This document shows, piece after piece, positions 15,990-24,539 of a stretch of DNA of 46,665 nucleotides (positions are counted from its first letter, which is position 1; each line of letters opens with the position of its first letter). The notes under the pieces are model-generated. The model was given only the letters and a program-made list of their open reading frames with translations. It was not told the DNA's origin and did no database searches. Source of the DNA: Actinomycetales bacterium (GTDB lineage Bacteria; Actinomycetota; Actinomycetes; Actinomycetales; Microbacteriaceae). The stretch spans positions 1-46,665 of the forward strand of contig JAATFA010000103.1 of NCBI GenBank assembly GCA_015655445.1, written 5' to 3'. The position numbers and the translations under genes were made by a program.

Positions 15990-17468
15990 TCAGTGCATGC
16001 CGCCGTGGACGGCCGCTGCCTCGTTCTCGGGGCGCCGGACGAAGGGCACGAGCACGACGACGGCGAGCGAGATGATCGCGCCCGCGAGGAACGCCGCCTG
16101 GAAGCCGCCCGTCTGCGCGGCGACGGGCGACGCGCCGCTGCCGCCGAGGGCGACGCTGCGGGCGGTGAGGATCGTCACGTAGAGGGCCGTGCCGGCGGCG
16201 CCCGCGAGCTGCTGCGACGTGCCGAGGATCGCGGAGCCGTGCGAGTACAGGTGCGGCGTGAGCGAGCCGAGGCTCGCCGTGAAGAGCGGCGTGAAGAGCA
16301 GGGCGAGCCCGACGGAGAGGCCGATGTGGGCGGCGAGCACCCACCAGATCGACGTGTGCTCGCCGAAGAGCGCCATGCCGCCGAGCGAGAGGCTCAGGAT
16401 GATGGATCCCGGCACGAGGAGCACGCGCGGGCCGAGCCGGTCGTACACGCGGCCGACAAACGGCGCGAGCAGCCCCATGATGAGCCCTCCCGGCAGCAGG
16501 AGCAGGCCCGTCTCGAGGGTCGAGATGCCGAGCACGTCCTGCGTGTAGATCGGCAGCACGATGAGCGTGCCGAGCATCGTGAGGAAGCCGACGCCCATCG
16601 CGGCGAGGCCGAGCGCGTAGGTGGGGGAGCCGAACACGCGCAGGTCGAGGAGCGCGTCGTCGCGCCGCTGCAGGCGGCGCTGCCGCAGCACGAACAGCAC
16701 GAGGGCCACGATGCCGACGACGAGCGGGATCCACGGCGAGACGGTCGCGGTGCCCTGGGCCTGCTCGCCGAAGCTGCTGAGCCCGTACACGAGCCCGCTG
16801 AAGCCGAAGGCGGAGAGGATGACGGAGGGGATGTCGACGGGCACGGAGCGCGTCTCGGTGACGTTGGGCACGCGCAGGGCGCCGAGCACGAGCGCGGCCG
16901 CGGCGATCGGCAGCACGATCCAGAACATCGCGCGCCAGTCGAAGACCGTGAGGATGAGTCCGGAGATCGCGGGGCCGATCGCGGGGGCGACGGAGATGAC
17001 GATCGAGATGTTGCCCATGACGCGGCCGCGCGAGGAGGGCGGCACGAGCGTCATGACGGTCGTCATGAGCAGCGGCATCATGATCGCCATGCCCGTCGCC
17101 TGCACGACGCGCCCGACGACGAGCACGCCGAAGCCCGGCGCGGACGCGCACACGAGCGTGCCGAGCGTGAAGGCCGTCATCGCGATGAGGTAGATCGTGC
17201 GTGTGCTCAGGCGCTCGAGCAGGAAGCCCGTGATGGGGATGACGACGGAGGTCGTGAGCAGGTACGCGGTCGTGAGCCATTGCCCGGAGCTCGGCTCGAT
17301 GGACAGGTCGTCCATGATGCGCGGGAGGGCGACGCCCATGATCGTCTCGTTGAGGATGACGACGAACGTCGAGACGAGCAGGAGCCCGATGACGAGACGA
17401 TTGCGGGCGGAGACGGCGGCGTCCTCGGCCGCGGGCGGGGTGATGGCGATCGGCGTCGTGTCGGTCAC
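15990..17468 (-). CDS. MFS drug exporter, DHA2 (14-TM) type
   Basis: A 492-residue major facilitator transporter, most like proton-driven multidrug exporters of the DHA2 family. The first helix carries ILNETIMGVALPRIMDDL, the family's motif D1 region, and the stretch GRVVQATGMAIMMPLLMT corresponds to motif B; motif C-like glycines follow in SVAPAIGPAISG. Length and hydrophobicity fit 14 helices. GTG start at 17468 has AGGAG eight bases upstream. It is divergent from the hexapeptide-repeat gene, with a palindrome in the shared region. Substrate cannot be predicted. Confidence 0.88.
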   Translation of the reverse strand: MTDTTPIAITPPAAEDAAVSARNRLVIGLLLVSTFVVILNETIMGVALPRIMDDLSIEPSSGQWLTTAYLLTTSVVIPITGFLLERLSTRTIYLIAMTAFTLGTLVCASAPGFGVLVVGRVVQATGMAIMMPLLMTTVMTLVPPSSRGRVMGNISIVISVAPAIGPAISGLILTVFDWRAMFWIVLPIAAAALVLGALRVPNVTETRSVPVDIPSVILSAFGFSGLVYGLSSFGEQAQGTATVSPWIPLVVGIVALVLFVLRQRRLQRRDDALLDLRVFGSPTYALGLAAMGVGFLTMLGTLIVLPIYTQDVLGISTLETGLLLLPGGLIMGLLAPFVGRVYDRLGPRVLLVPGSIILSLSLGGMALFGEHTSIWWVLAAHIGLSVGLALLFTPLFTASLGSLTPHLYSHGSAILGTSQQLAGAAGTALYVTILTARSVALGGSGASPVAAQTGGFQAAFLAGAIISLAVVVLVPFVRRPENEAAAVHGGMH

Positions 17469-17561
17469 GGTCGTCTCCTAGCGGCGGGGCGGAAGGGGTG
17501 CGGTGCGAGGCGTCGTCGCCCCGCGCGGGGCGAGAAGTGGACAGTGTTCCTCGTCGCCCTC

Positions 17562-17616
17562 ACAGTAGCCCAACCCGCGGACGCTCAAAACATTCCGACT
17601 TTCCCGCGCGCGGGAA
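17562..17616. promoter_or_regulatory. Exporter promoter region with 16-bp palindrome
   Basis: The perfect palindrome TTCCCGCGCGCGGGAA (17601-17616) lies in the divergent region between the exporter and hexapeptide-repeat genes. On the minus strand TACTGT (17567-17562) is a candidate -10 for the exporter, placing the palindrome just upstream of its -35 zone. The palindrome looks like a dimeric repressor site; its regulator is not identified. Confidence 0.45.
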
Positions 17617-17703
17617 TTGTGCGGCCCCATCAGGCGTTTGTCCCTAGACGAGCACTGGACGCGCGTCGTGCGCGCCCGGATTCGCCAGAAGGAGGAGGTC
17701 GAG

Positions 17704-18114
17704 ATGGGACGGACCACCGAGGAGTTCGAGACGGACACCGGCTCGATCGTCACCTACCGCAAGCATCTCAACGGGGGCGGCATGGTCGCCCAGAAGTCCC
17801 GTGTGGACCGCAGCGCGTACATCGCGCGGGGAGCGTACGTCGAGGCGGGCGCCCAGGTGGGCGCGTCCTCGTGGATCGGCTCGGGGAGCTGGATCGACGC
17901 CGACGCCGTCATCGGCCAGGGCGTCGTGGTGGGGCAGAACGTGCACGTCGGACGCGGCGCGCGCGTCGGCGCGACCGCGCGCGTGGGAAGCAATGCGCGC
18001 ATCGGCGCGGGCGCGACGCTCGCGCCCGGCGCCCGCGTCGGTCAGGACGTGCGCGTGCGCGAGGGCGCGACGGTCGAGGCGCCCGCGCGGCGCTCGATGA
18101 GCCGCGCTGCGTGA
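17704..18114 (+). CDS. Hexapeptide-repeat (left-handed beta-helix) protein
   Basis: A 136-residue protein almost wholly made of the [VIA]-G-x-x-x-x hexapeptide repeats that build a left-handed beta-helix (from about residue 37: AYIARGAYVEAGAQVGASSWI and on). In LpxA-like acyltransferases and gamma-carbonic anhydrases such repeats form trimers. Here there are no obvious carbonic anhydrase histidines and no acyltransferase loop, so function is open; it could be a structural or minimal trimeric protein. A strong AGGAGG lies before the ATG. It ends 19 bases before a perfect hairpin terminator. Confidence 0.78.
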   Translation: MGRTTEEFETDTGSIVTYRKHLNGGGMVAQKSRVDRSAYIARGAYVEAGAQVGASSWIGSGSWIDADAVIGQGVVVGQNVHVGRGARVGATARVGSNARIGAGATLAPGARVGQDVRVREGATVEAPARRSMSRAA

Positions 18115-18132
18115 CGACGAGCGGACGGGGCG

Positions 18133-18167
18133 GACGGCGGGGACACCCTCAGGGTGTCCCCGCCGTC
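18133..18167. terminator. Perfect 17-bp inverted repeat, bidirectional terminator
   Basis: Arms 18133-18149 and 18151-18167 are exact reverse complements with a one-base centre (folding loop TCA). It lies between the hexapeptide-repeat gene and the convergent exporter gene, whose stop codon is in the loop. No T-run, as often in high-GC actinobacteria. Confidence 0.75.
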
Positions 18168-19387
18168 GCGTTCCCGGGTCGCGGCGGCTCGACGGCCGCC
18201 CTCCCGCCTCCCGTCCGGGGCCACACGACGACGGCGAGGATCGCGGCGAGCAGGTAGATGCAGCCCTGCACCTCGAGGAGCGGCACGACGCCGGCGGGCG
18301 TCGCGAGGGCTCCAGCGGCGGCGATGCCGACCCCCTGCCCGACGGCGGCGACCGCTCCCGCGGCGGCGAAGCCGCTGCCGCGCCGGTCGCGCGGCAGGAT
18401 CCGCTGGAGCGTGCTCGTGAGCGCGGTCGCCATGAGCAAGCCCGGCGCGCCGACGAGGGCGAAGAGCACGACGTAGGGGAGCGCGGCCGTCGTGACGAGC
18501 GGCAGGTTCCAGATCAGGAGCGAGAGCCCGCCGAAGGCCGCGATGCTGCCGGCGGCGAGCGGGCGGTCGCCCGCGCGCCCGGCGACGGCGAGGACGGCTC
18601 CCGCGACGAGCGCTCCCACGGCCTGCACGCCGCGCAGGAGCCCGACCTCGGTCTCGCCGCCGTGCAGGGGCCCCGTCACGAACAGCACGAAGAGCACCAC
18701 GAACATCCCCTGCGCGACCGAGGCGACGAGGTCGACGGCGAGCACGGAGCGCACGCCCGGCACGAGGAGGGCCGCGAGCATGCGCGAGCGCGCGGGACCG
18801 CTCGCGGCGGTCGGCGGCCCTCCGCGCGGGAGGGTCGCGAGCACGGCCGCGGAGACGAGGAAGGTCGCGAGGTCGACCGCGACGACGAGGGGCAGCCCGC
18901 CCACGGCGAGGAGGACGCCGCCCGCGGGGCCGCCGACGAGGCGGGCGAGGTTCTCTCCCGCTCCCGCGAGCGCGTTCGCCGACGTGAGCTCGTGCGCCGC
19001 GACGAGCTCGGGCAGCAGGGCGTTCCGCGCGGGCACGAAGAGCGCGCCGAGCGCGGACTCGACGGCGATGACGGCGTAGACGACGGGGAGCGAGCGCGCG
19101 GTCGCGGGCACCGCGAGCGGAACGAGCGCGAGCGCGTGCGCGAGTGAGACGAGCACGAGCAGGCGGCGCCGGTCGACGCGGTCGGCGAGTCGCGCGGCGA
19201 GGGGCGCGACGGCGACGGCGGGCGCGAGCTCGAGCAGGAAGGCGATCGACGTGCCGAGTGCCGAGCCCGTGAGGTCGAGCACGACGAGCGGCATCGCGAC
19301 GAAGAGCACCCAGTCCCCGCCGTCCGAGACGAGACCGGCCGCCCAGATCCGGCGGAACGCGGGGATCGCGAGCGCGCCGCCTCTCAC
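18149..19387 (-). CDS. MFS transporter, 12-TM
   Basis: A 412-residue major facilitator protein of the MFS_3/enterobactin-exporter-like group. The first helix region reads FRRIWAAGLVSDGGDWVLF and the loop after the second helix is RLADRVDRRRLLV (motif A). The GTG start at 19387 overlaps the regulator's stop (GTGA), giving a two-gene operon under the regulator's own promoter. Its stop lies in the terminator hairpin. The substrate is unknown; the upstream winged-helix protein probably senses it. Confidence 0.83.
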   Translation of the reverse strand: MRGGALAIPAFRRIWAAGLVSDGGDWVLFVAMPLVVLDLTGSALGTSIAFLLELAPAVAVAPLAARLADRVDRRRLLVLVSLAHALALVPLAVPATARSLPVVYAVIAVESALGALFVPARNALLPELVAAHELTSANALAGAGENLARLVGGPAGGVLLAVGGLPLVVAVDLATFLVSAAVLATLPRGGPPTAASGPARSRMLAALLVPGVRSVLAVDLVASVAQGMFVVLFVLFVTGPLHGGETEVGLLRGVQAVGALVAGAVLAVAGRAGDRPLAAGSIAAFGGLSLLIWNLPLVTTAALPYVVLFALVGAPGLLMATALTSTLQRILPRDRRGSGFAAAGAVAAVGQGVGIAAAGALATPAGVVPLLEVQGCIYLLAAILAVVVWPRTGGGRAAVEPPRPGNATAGTP

Positions 19388-19941
19388 GTCGCGTCCCAGT
19401 GCCGAGGGAACGCGGTGAGCGAGAGGTGCACGTGCCCGGCGCCGGCGGGCACGTCCGTGCGGGTCGCCGCGATGTAGGGACGGATGAGCGCGTCGACGCC
19501 CTCCAGGAGCGCGCGCAGCTCCTCGGGGGAGATCCGCAGGCCGTAGCTCGCGTGCGCGTCGGTGTGGCGCCACCGCTCGGGGAGGGCCGCGCGCGTGCGC
19601 ACGTGCTCGCGGGCGAGCTGGTGGTCGAGCTCGAGGGAGGCCTCGGCGAGCGCCTTCGCGGGCGCCGCGTCCTCGGGATCGATGTCGTAGCCGGTGATGG
19701 TCGCGCGCCACGGCCGCTCGCGCGCGTCGGCGGACGGCTCCGGCTCCACGAGGCCGTGGCGGGCGAGGACGCGCAGGTGGTAGCTGCAGTTCGAGGGGGA
19801 GTCCCCGACGGCGCGCGCGCACGCGGACGCCGTCGCCGGTCCCGCCGACATGAGGTAGCCCAGCACGTCCATGCGCACGGGGTGGGCGAGCGCCTGGATC
19901 GCGGCGGCGTCGAGGGTCGGGCGGCGTTCCGGGCGAGACAT
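19384..19941 (-). CDS. Winged-helix (ArsR-like) transcriptional regulator
   Basis: A 185-residue regulator with an N-terminal ArsR-type winged helix: ALAHPVRMDVLGYL starts the first helix, and SPSNCSYHLRVLARHGLVEPE is the recognition helix and wing. The C-terminal 90 residues are an unidentified sensor domain without the cysteine pairs of metal sensors. GGAGG stands before the ATG. The promoter upstream is bracketed by two copies of an inverted repeat, so it very likely represses its own operon with the downstream transporter. Confidence 0.83.
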   Translation of the reverse strand: MSRPERRPTLDAAAIQALAHPVRMDVLGYLMSAGPATASACARAVGDSPSNCSYHLRVLARHGLVEPEPSADARERPWRATITGYDIDPEDAAPAKALAEASLELDHQLAREHVRTRAALPERWRHTDAHASYGLRISPEELRALLEGVDALIRPYIAATRTDVPAGAGHVHLSLTAFPRHWDAT

Positions 19942-19953
19942 CGCTCCTCCGAT

Positions 19954-20011
19954 CTGAAAGACTGTTTCAGGATCCTAGGCTCGCGCGCGTAGATCTGCAA
20001 GGCTCTTTCAG
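19954..20011 (-). promoter_or_regulatory. Promoter flanked by twin operators (autoregulation)
   Basis: On the minus strand TTGCAG (20000-19995), a 17-base spacer and TAGGAT (19977-19972) form a good promoter. Operator 1, CTGAAA-N5-TTTCAG, is perfect (19954-19970) and covers the expected start site. Operator 2, CTGCAA-N5-TTTCAG (19995-20011), covers the -35. Both also share GATC-type flanks. Centres are 41 bases apart, about four helical turns, which would suit cooperative binding. Confidence 0.78.
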
Positions 20012-20054
20012 ATCGGTCGTCGCGAGCGCGCCGTCCGCCCGGGCGCGGAGGGTG

Positions 20055-20432
20055 TCAGTCGCGGCGTGCCCGCCCCGTCAGCCGTTCGATCTCCCGCCGG
20101 TCGCGCTTCGTCGGCCGTCCTGCTCCGCGATCGCGCACACCCACGACGAGGCGCGCCTCGCGCTGCGGGGGAGGCGGGCTGTGGTCGGCGAACGACTCCG
20201 CGGCCGCGGGCGCGCCCACGCGCTTGGCGGGCAGGCGCACGACCTCGAGCACGCGCTCGCGGTCCGTGCGCACGCGCACCTCGTCGCCCACGCGCAGCGG
20301 CTGCGCGGGCTTGGCGCGCTCCCCGTTGACGCGCACGTGGCCCGCCTTGCACGCCGCCGTCGCCAGGCTGCGCGTCTTGAACACGCGCACCGCCCACAGC
20401 CACGCGTCGACGCGCACGCTCGTCCCGGCCAC
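20055..20432 (-). CDS. S4-domain RNA-binding protein (Hsp15-like)
   Basis: A 125-residue protein with an N-terminal S4 RNA-binding domain (RVDAWLWAVRVFKTRSLAT, then KAGHVRVNGERAKPAQ and RVGDEVRV) and a basic C-terminal tail ending in GRARRD. Hsp15 (HslR) relatives bind free 50S subunits carrying nascent chains. The GTG start lies six bases after a TAGGGT -10 element, so the message is probably leaderless, which fits the lack of a ribosome binding site. Confidence 0.85.
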   Translation of the reverse strand: MAGTSVRVDAWLWAVRVFKTRSLATAACKAGHVRVNGERAKPAQPLRVGDEVRVRTDRERVLEVVRLPAKRVGAPAAAESFADHSPPPPQREARLVVGVRDRGAGRPTKRDRREIERLTGRARRD

Positions 20433-20438
20433 TCTCCG

Positions 20439-20444
20439 ACCCTA
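20439..20444 (-). promoter_or_regulatory. -10 element of a leaderless promoter for the S4 gene
   Basis: TAGGGT on the minus strand, six bases before the GTG start codon of the S4-domain gene. Confidence 0.5.
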
Positions 20445-20514
20445 GCCCGCGCTCCCCGGCGCCGTGCCCGCGGCGGGGACGCGGTGCACGAGCGGGACGT
20501 GGGAGGCTGGAGGG

Positions 20515-21036
20515 GTGACATCCGACGGGCTCCCCGGCGCACGGCGCCTCGACCGCCTCGACCGGCGCCCGCTCGGCAGCGGGGACGAGTGGGTCGACGG
20601 CGACCAGGGGCGCTTCTGGGGCGCGTTCGGCGCCGCGGGCCTGCTCGTCGCGACCGCCCCGGGCCACGTCCTTCTGCAGCTGCGCGCCCCGTGGAGCCAC
20701 TTCGGCGGCACGTGGGGCCTGCCCGGCGGGGCCCGCAAGCAGGGCGAGTCGGCCGAGCGCGCGGCGCTGCGCGAGGCGCACGAGGAGGCGGGCGTGCCCG
20801 TCGAGGGCGTCCGCATCGTCGGGGAGTCGCTCTTCGACGTCGGCTACTGGTCCTACACGACCGTGCTCGGGATCGCGCCCGAGCCGTTCGAGCCCGTCAT
20901 CTCGGACGCGGAGAGCGACGACCTCGCGTGGATCGCGATCCCGGACGTGGCGCAGCGCTCGCTGCACCCGGGCTTCCGGGCGTCGTGGCCGGGCCTGCGG
21001 CCGCGCATCGAGGCGGCGCTCGACGAGAGCCGCTGA
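20515..21036 (+). CDS. Nudix hydrolase
   Basis: A 173-residue Nudix pyrophosphohydrolase. The Nudix box G-x5-E-x7-RE-x2-EE-x-G-V is complete at residues 72-94 (G72, E78, R86, E87, E90, E91, G93), directly after WGLPGG. Such enzymes hydrolyse nucleoside diphosphates linked to another moiety; the substrate is not evident. I chose GTG 20515, with GGGAGG eight bases upstream, over ATG 20464, which would add 17 unlikely residues. Divergent from the S4 gene. Confidence 0.85.
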   Translation: MTSDGLPGARRLDRLDRRPLGSGDEWVDGDQGRFWGAFGAAGLLVATAPGHVLLQLRAPWSHFGGTWGLPGGARKQGESAERAALREAHEEAGVPVEGVRIVGESLFDVGYWSYTTVLGIAPEPFEPVISDAESDDLAWIAIPDVAQRSLHPGFRASWPGLRPRIEAALDESR

Positions 21037-21129
21037 CGCGCGGCGGCCGCAGTGCCGCGGGCGCTCGCTCCCGGCGGCGGCCGGCCCCGCGGGCTAGGGT
21101 GAAGGCGGGCGAGCGAGGAGGGATGCGGC

Positions 21130-21486
21130 GTGCGGGCCGGAGCGAACCTTCCCGCCGTGGGCGGCTACACCCAGATCGTCGTGCTCGATGCGATCCGACG
21201 TGCGCCGGAGGGCGTGAGCCGCGTGGAGATCGCGAGCAGGACGCGCCTGTCGGCGCAGACGGTCTCCACCGTGTGCACGCGGCTCATCGAGCTCGGCCTC
21301 GTCGCCGAGACGGGAACGGTGAGCGCGGGCGTCGGCATGCCCCACTCGATCCTCCGCCTCGAGCCGCGCAGCCGCTTCGCGATCGGCGTGCACCTCGACC
21401 CGCCCCCAGCCCGTGGGCGGCGGAGGCGAGAGGACCGTGCCGTCCTCGGCGGCGGATCGGCCCTCGCCGGCGCCGTGCAGGGCTGA
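21130..21486 (+). CDS. Shortened ROK-family regulator (DNA-binding domain plus C-terminal scrap)
   Basis: The first 90 residues or so are a typical ROK-regulator winged helix (EIASRTRLSAQTVSTVCTRL, then SAGVGMPHSILRLEPRSRFA) leading into GVHLDP, where the sugar-kinase-like domain should begin. Instead the frame runs into an Arg-rich stretch and ends in DRAVLGGGSALAGAVQG, which resembles the last residues of a full ROK protein. At 118 residues against about 400 usual, about 280 residues seem deleted in frame. GAGGAGGG and a TAGGGT -10 (21095-21100) precede the GTG. It stands 25 bases before the alpha-mannosidase gene, which the complete protein would plausibly have controlled. Confidence 0.65.
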   Translation: MRAGANLPAVGGYTQIVVLDAIRRAPEGVSRVEIASRTRLSAQTVSTVCTRLIELGLVAETGTVSAGVGMPHSILRLEPRSRFAIGVHLDPPPARGRRRREDRAVLGGGSALAGAVQG

Positions 21487-21511
21487 CCGTCCACCACCGA
21501 CAGGAGTCTCC

Positions 21512-24500
21512 GTGCACGACAATTCCCGCCTCGTCCTCGACCGCGTCCTGCGCTTCGTCCTCGAGCGCGTGGAGCCCGCGATCTACCGCGCCGTCTCGCC
21601 GCTCGCTGTCACCGCGTGGGAGGCGCCGGACGAGCCGGTGCCGTTCGCCGACGCGGTCGGCCGACGGTTCGCGGCGGTCACGCCCGGCACGCCGTGGGGC
21701 CGGCCATGGGGCACGACGTGGTTCCACGTGACGGGCGAGGTGCCCGCGGGCTGGCGCGAGCGGGGACGCGTCGAGGTCGTGTGCGACCTCGGCTTCACGG
21801 GCGCGACGCCCGGGTTCCAGGCGGAGGGGCTCGTGTACGCCCCCGACGGCTCGATCGTCAAGGCGATCGAGCCGCTCAACGCCTACGTGCCCGTCCCCCG
21901 CGACGAGGACCGGATCGACCTCTACATCGAGGCGGCGTCGAACCCCAACATCGGCGGCGACTGGACCTTCCAGCCCACACCCCTCGGGTTGAAGGAGACC
22001 GCGGGCGGGGACCCGCTCTACGTGCTGCGCCGCATCGACGTCGCCCTCCGCGACGAGACCGTGTGGGAGCTCGACCGCGACCTGTGGACGCTGCGCGGGC
22101 TGCTCGCCGAGCTGCCCGCCGCGACCTCGCGCGCGGCGGAGATCCTGCGCGCGCTCGAGCACGCCGTCGACGCGGTCGACCCGCACGACGTCGCCGGCAC
22201 GGCGCAGGCGGGACGGGACGCGCTCGCGGGGGTCCTCGCGGCGCCCGCGAGCGCGAGCGCGCACCGCGTGACGGCGGTCGGGCACGCCCACATCGACTCC
22301 GCGTGGCTGTGGCCCGTGCGGGAGACCATCCGCAAGTGCGCGCGCACGTTCTCGAACGTGCTGCACCTCATGGACGAGGATCCCGGGCTCGTGTTCGCGT
22401 GCTCCTCGGCCCAGCAGTACGCGTGGATGCAGGAGTTCTACCCCGAGCTGTTCGAACGCATCCGCGCGCGCGTCGCCGAGGGCCGGTTCGTGCCCGTCGG
22501 CGGCATGTGGGTCGAGTCGGACACGAACATGCCCGGCGGGGAGGCGATGGTGCGCCAGTTCCTGCTCGGCAAGGCGTTCTTCGCGCGCGAGCTCGGCGTC
22601 GACCCGAGCGTCGGGTGGCTGCCCGACTCCTTCGGCTACACGGGCGCCCTCCCGCAGATCCTGCGCGGGGCAGGCGTGCCCTACTTCCTCACGCAGAAGA
22701 TCTCGTGGAACGAGACGGACCTCTTCCCCCACCACACCTTCCTGTGGGAGGGGATCGACGGCTCGCGCGTCCTCACGCACTTCCCGCCCGTCGACACGTA
22801 CAACTCGACCCTCTCCGGGGCCGATCTCGCGCGTGCCGAGCGGAACTTCGCCGAGAAGGGGGAGGCGAACTCCTCGATCGTGCCGTTCGGCTACGGTGAC
22901 GGCGGGGGAGGCCCGACGCGCGAGATGCTCGCCGCGGCCGCGCGCACACGATCGCTCGAGGGATCGCCGATCGTGCGCATCGCCTCGCCCGAGACCTTCT
23001 TCCGCGAGGCGGAGGCCGAGTACGCGCGGCCGCCCGTGTGGTCGGGCGAGCTCTACCTCGAGTTCCATCGCGGCACCTACACGTCGCAAGCGCGCACGAA
23101 GCGCGGCAACCGGCGCAGCGAGCACCTCCTGCGCGAGGCGGAGCTGTGGGCGACGACCGCGGCGGTGCGCTCGGGCACCGCGTACCCGTACGACGACCTC
23201 GAGCGCGCGTGGCGCACGGTGCTCCTGCACCAGTTCCACGACATCCTGCCCGGCTCGTCGATCGCGTGGGTGCACCGCGAGGCCGAGAGCGCGTACGCGC
23301 GCGTCGCCGAGGAGCTCGAGTCGCTCATCGCGCAGGCCATCGCGCGTGCCTCGCGCGACGGCGACGAGGCGAGCGGCGTGCTCGCCCACGCGTCCCCGTT
23401 CGCGATCGCCGGCGTCCCCGCTCTCGGCGCGGGCGTGCCCGTGCGCTCGGGATCCGTCTCGATCGAGCGCACGGGGGAGCGCATCGTGCTCGCGAGCGAC
23501 CGCGCGCGCTTCGTGCTCGACGGCACGGGCCACGTCGTCTCGGCGGTCGACCTCGCCTCCGGCCGCGAGGCGATCGCCCCGGGCGAGGCGGCCGCCGAGC
23601 TGCAGCTGTTCCGCGACACCCCGAGCGCGTGGGATGCGTGGGACGTCGACGTGCACTACCGCAGGCACGGGGAGACGATCGCCGCGGTCGACGCGATCGA
23701 GATCGTCGCGGAGGGCCCGGAGCGCGTCGCGGTGCGCGTCGATCGCTCGTTCGGCGCGTCCCGCGTCTCCTCGGAGCTCTCGCTCGAGGCGGGCAGCGCG
23801 ACGCTCGAGCTGCGCATCGGGCTCGACTGGCACGAGCGCCAGCGGCTGCTCAAGCTCGCGTTCCCGCTCGACGTGCATGCGGGACGGGCGGCGTCGGAGG
23901 TGCAGTTCGGGCACGTCGAGCGCGCGACGCACGAGAACACCTCGTGGGATGCGGCGCGCTTCGAGACGAGCGCGCACCGGTGGGTGCACGTCGGCGAGCC
24001 CGGGTTCGGCGTGGCGATCGCGAACGACTCCACGTACGGCCACGACGTCACGCGCATCCCGCGGGCGGGCGGGGGCACGGCGACGCTCGTGCGCCAGTCC
24101 CTCGTGCGCGCGCCGCTCTTTCCGGACCCCGAGGCCGACCAGGGGCGGCACGAGCTGCGTTCCTCGCTCACCGTCGGCGCCTCGATCGGCGACGCCGTGC
24201 GCGAGGGCTATCGCATCAACCTGCCGCTGCGCCCCGCACGCGCCCCCATCGCGCCGCTCGTGCGGGTCTCGGAGCCCGCGGTCGTGGTCGAGGCCGTCAA
24301 GCTCGCCGAGGACCGCTCGGGCGACGTCGTCGTGCGGCTCTACGAGTCGCTCGGGGCGCGCACGCGCACGGCCGTGGCGTTCGACTTCCCGGTGGCGCGG
24401 GCGGTGGAGACCGATCTGCTCGAGCGCGAGCTCCGTGAGCTGCCCGGGGACGGGGAGGCTCGCGTGTCGCTCGAGCTCGGCCCGTTCCAGGTGCGCACCG

Positions 24501-24520
24501 TGCGGCTCCGCCGCCGCTAG
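21512..24520 (+). CDS. Alpha-mannosidase, glycoside hydrolase family 38
   Basis: A 1002-residue GH38 enzyme releasing mannose from alpha-mannosides, probably cytoplasmic since no signal peptide is seen. Zinc ligands appear as H258 and D262 in HAHIDSAWLWP and in the later HQFHD (residues 573-577). The nucleophile is D372 in WLPDSFGYTG. The N-terminal accessory domain (WGTTWFHVTGEVP) and the C-terminal beta-sandwich are complete. GTG 21512 has AGGAG five bases upstream. It follows the ROK remnant and probably shares its transcript. Confidence 0.9.
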   Translation: MHDNSRLVLDRVLRFVLERVEPAIYRAVSPLAVTAWEAPDEPVPFADAVGRRFAAVTPGTPWGRPWGTTWFHVTGEVPAGWRERGRVEVVCDLGFTGATPGFQAEGLVYAPDGSIVKAIEPLNAYVPVPRDEDRIDLYIEAASNPNIGGDWTFQPTPLGLKETAGGDPLYVLRRIDVALRDETVWELDRDLWTLRGLLAELPAATSRAAEILRALEHAVDAVDPHDVAGTAQAGRDALAGVLAAPASASAHRVTAVGHAHIDSAWLWPVRETIRKCARTFSNVLHLMDEDPGLVFACSSAQQYAWMQEFYPELFERIRARVAEGRFVPVGGMWVESDTNMPGGEAMVRQFLLGKAFFARELGVDPSVGWLPDSFGYTGALPQILRGAGVPYFLTQKISWNETDLFPHHTFLWEGIDGSRVLTHFPPVDTYNSTLSGADLARAERNFAEKGEANSSIVPFGYGDGGGGPTREMLAAAARTRSLEGSPIVRIASPETFFREAEAEYARPPVWSGELYLEFHRGTYTSQARTKRGNRRSEHLLREAELWATTAAVRSGTAYPYDDLERAWRTVLLHQFHDILPGSSIAWVHREAESAYARVAEELESLIAQAIARASRDGDEASGVLAHASPFAIAGVPALGAGVPVRSGSVSIERTGERIVLASDRARFVLDGTGHVVSAVDLASGREAIAPGEAAAELQLFRDTPSAWDAWDVDVHYRRHGETIAAVDAIEIVAEGPERVAVRVDRSFGASRVSSELSLEAGSATLELRIGLDWHERQRLLKLAFPLDVHAGRAASEVQFGHVERATHENTSWDAARFETSAHRWVHVGEPGFGVAIANDSTYGHDVTRIPRAGGGTATLVRQSLVRAPLFPDPEADQGRHELRSSLTVGASIGDAVREGYRINLPLRPARAPIAPLVRVSEPAVVVEAVKLAEDRSGDVVVRLYESLGARTRTAVAFDFPVARAVETDLLERELRELPGDGEARVSLELGPFQVRTVRLRRR

Positions 24521-24539
24521 CGTGCCTGTGGCGCCCGAT

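Noticed and set aside
17530-17545. GGACAGTGTTCC as a TetR-type operator
   Set aside because: Only the outer three bases on each side are symmetric, too weak to call.
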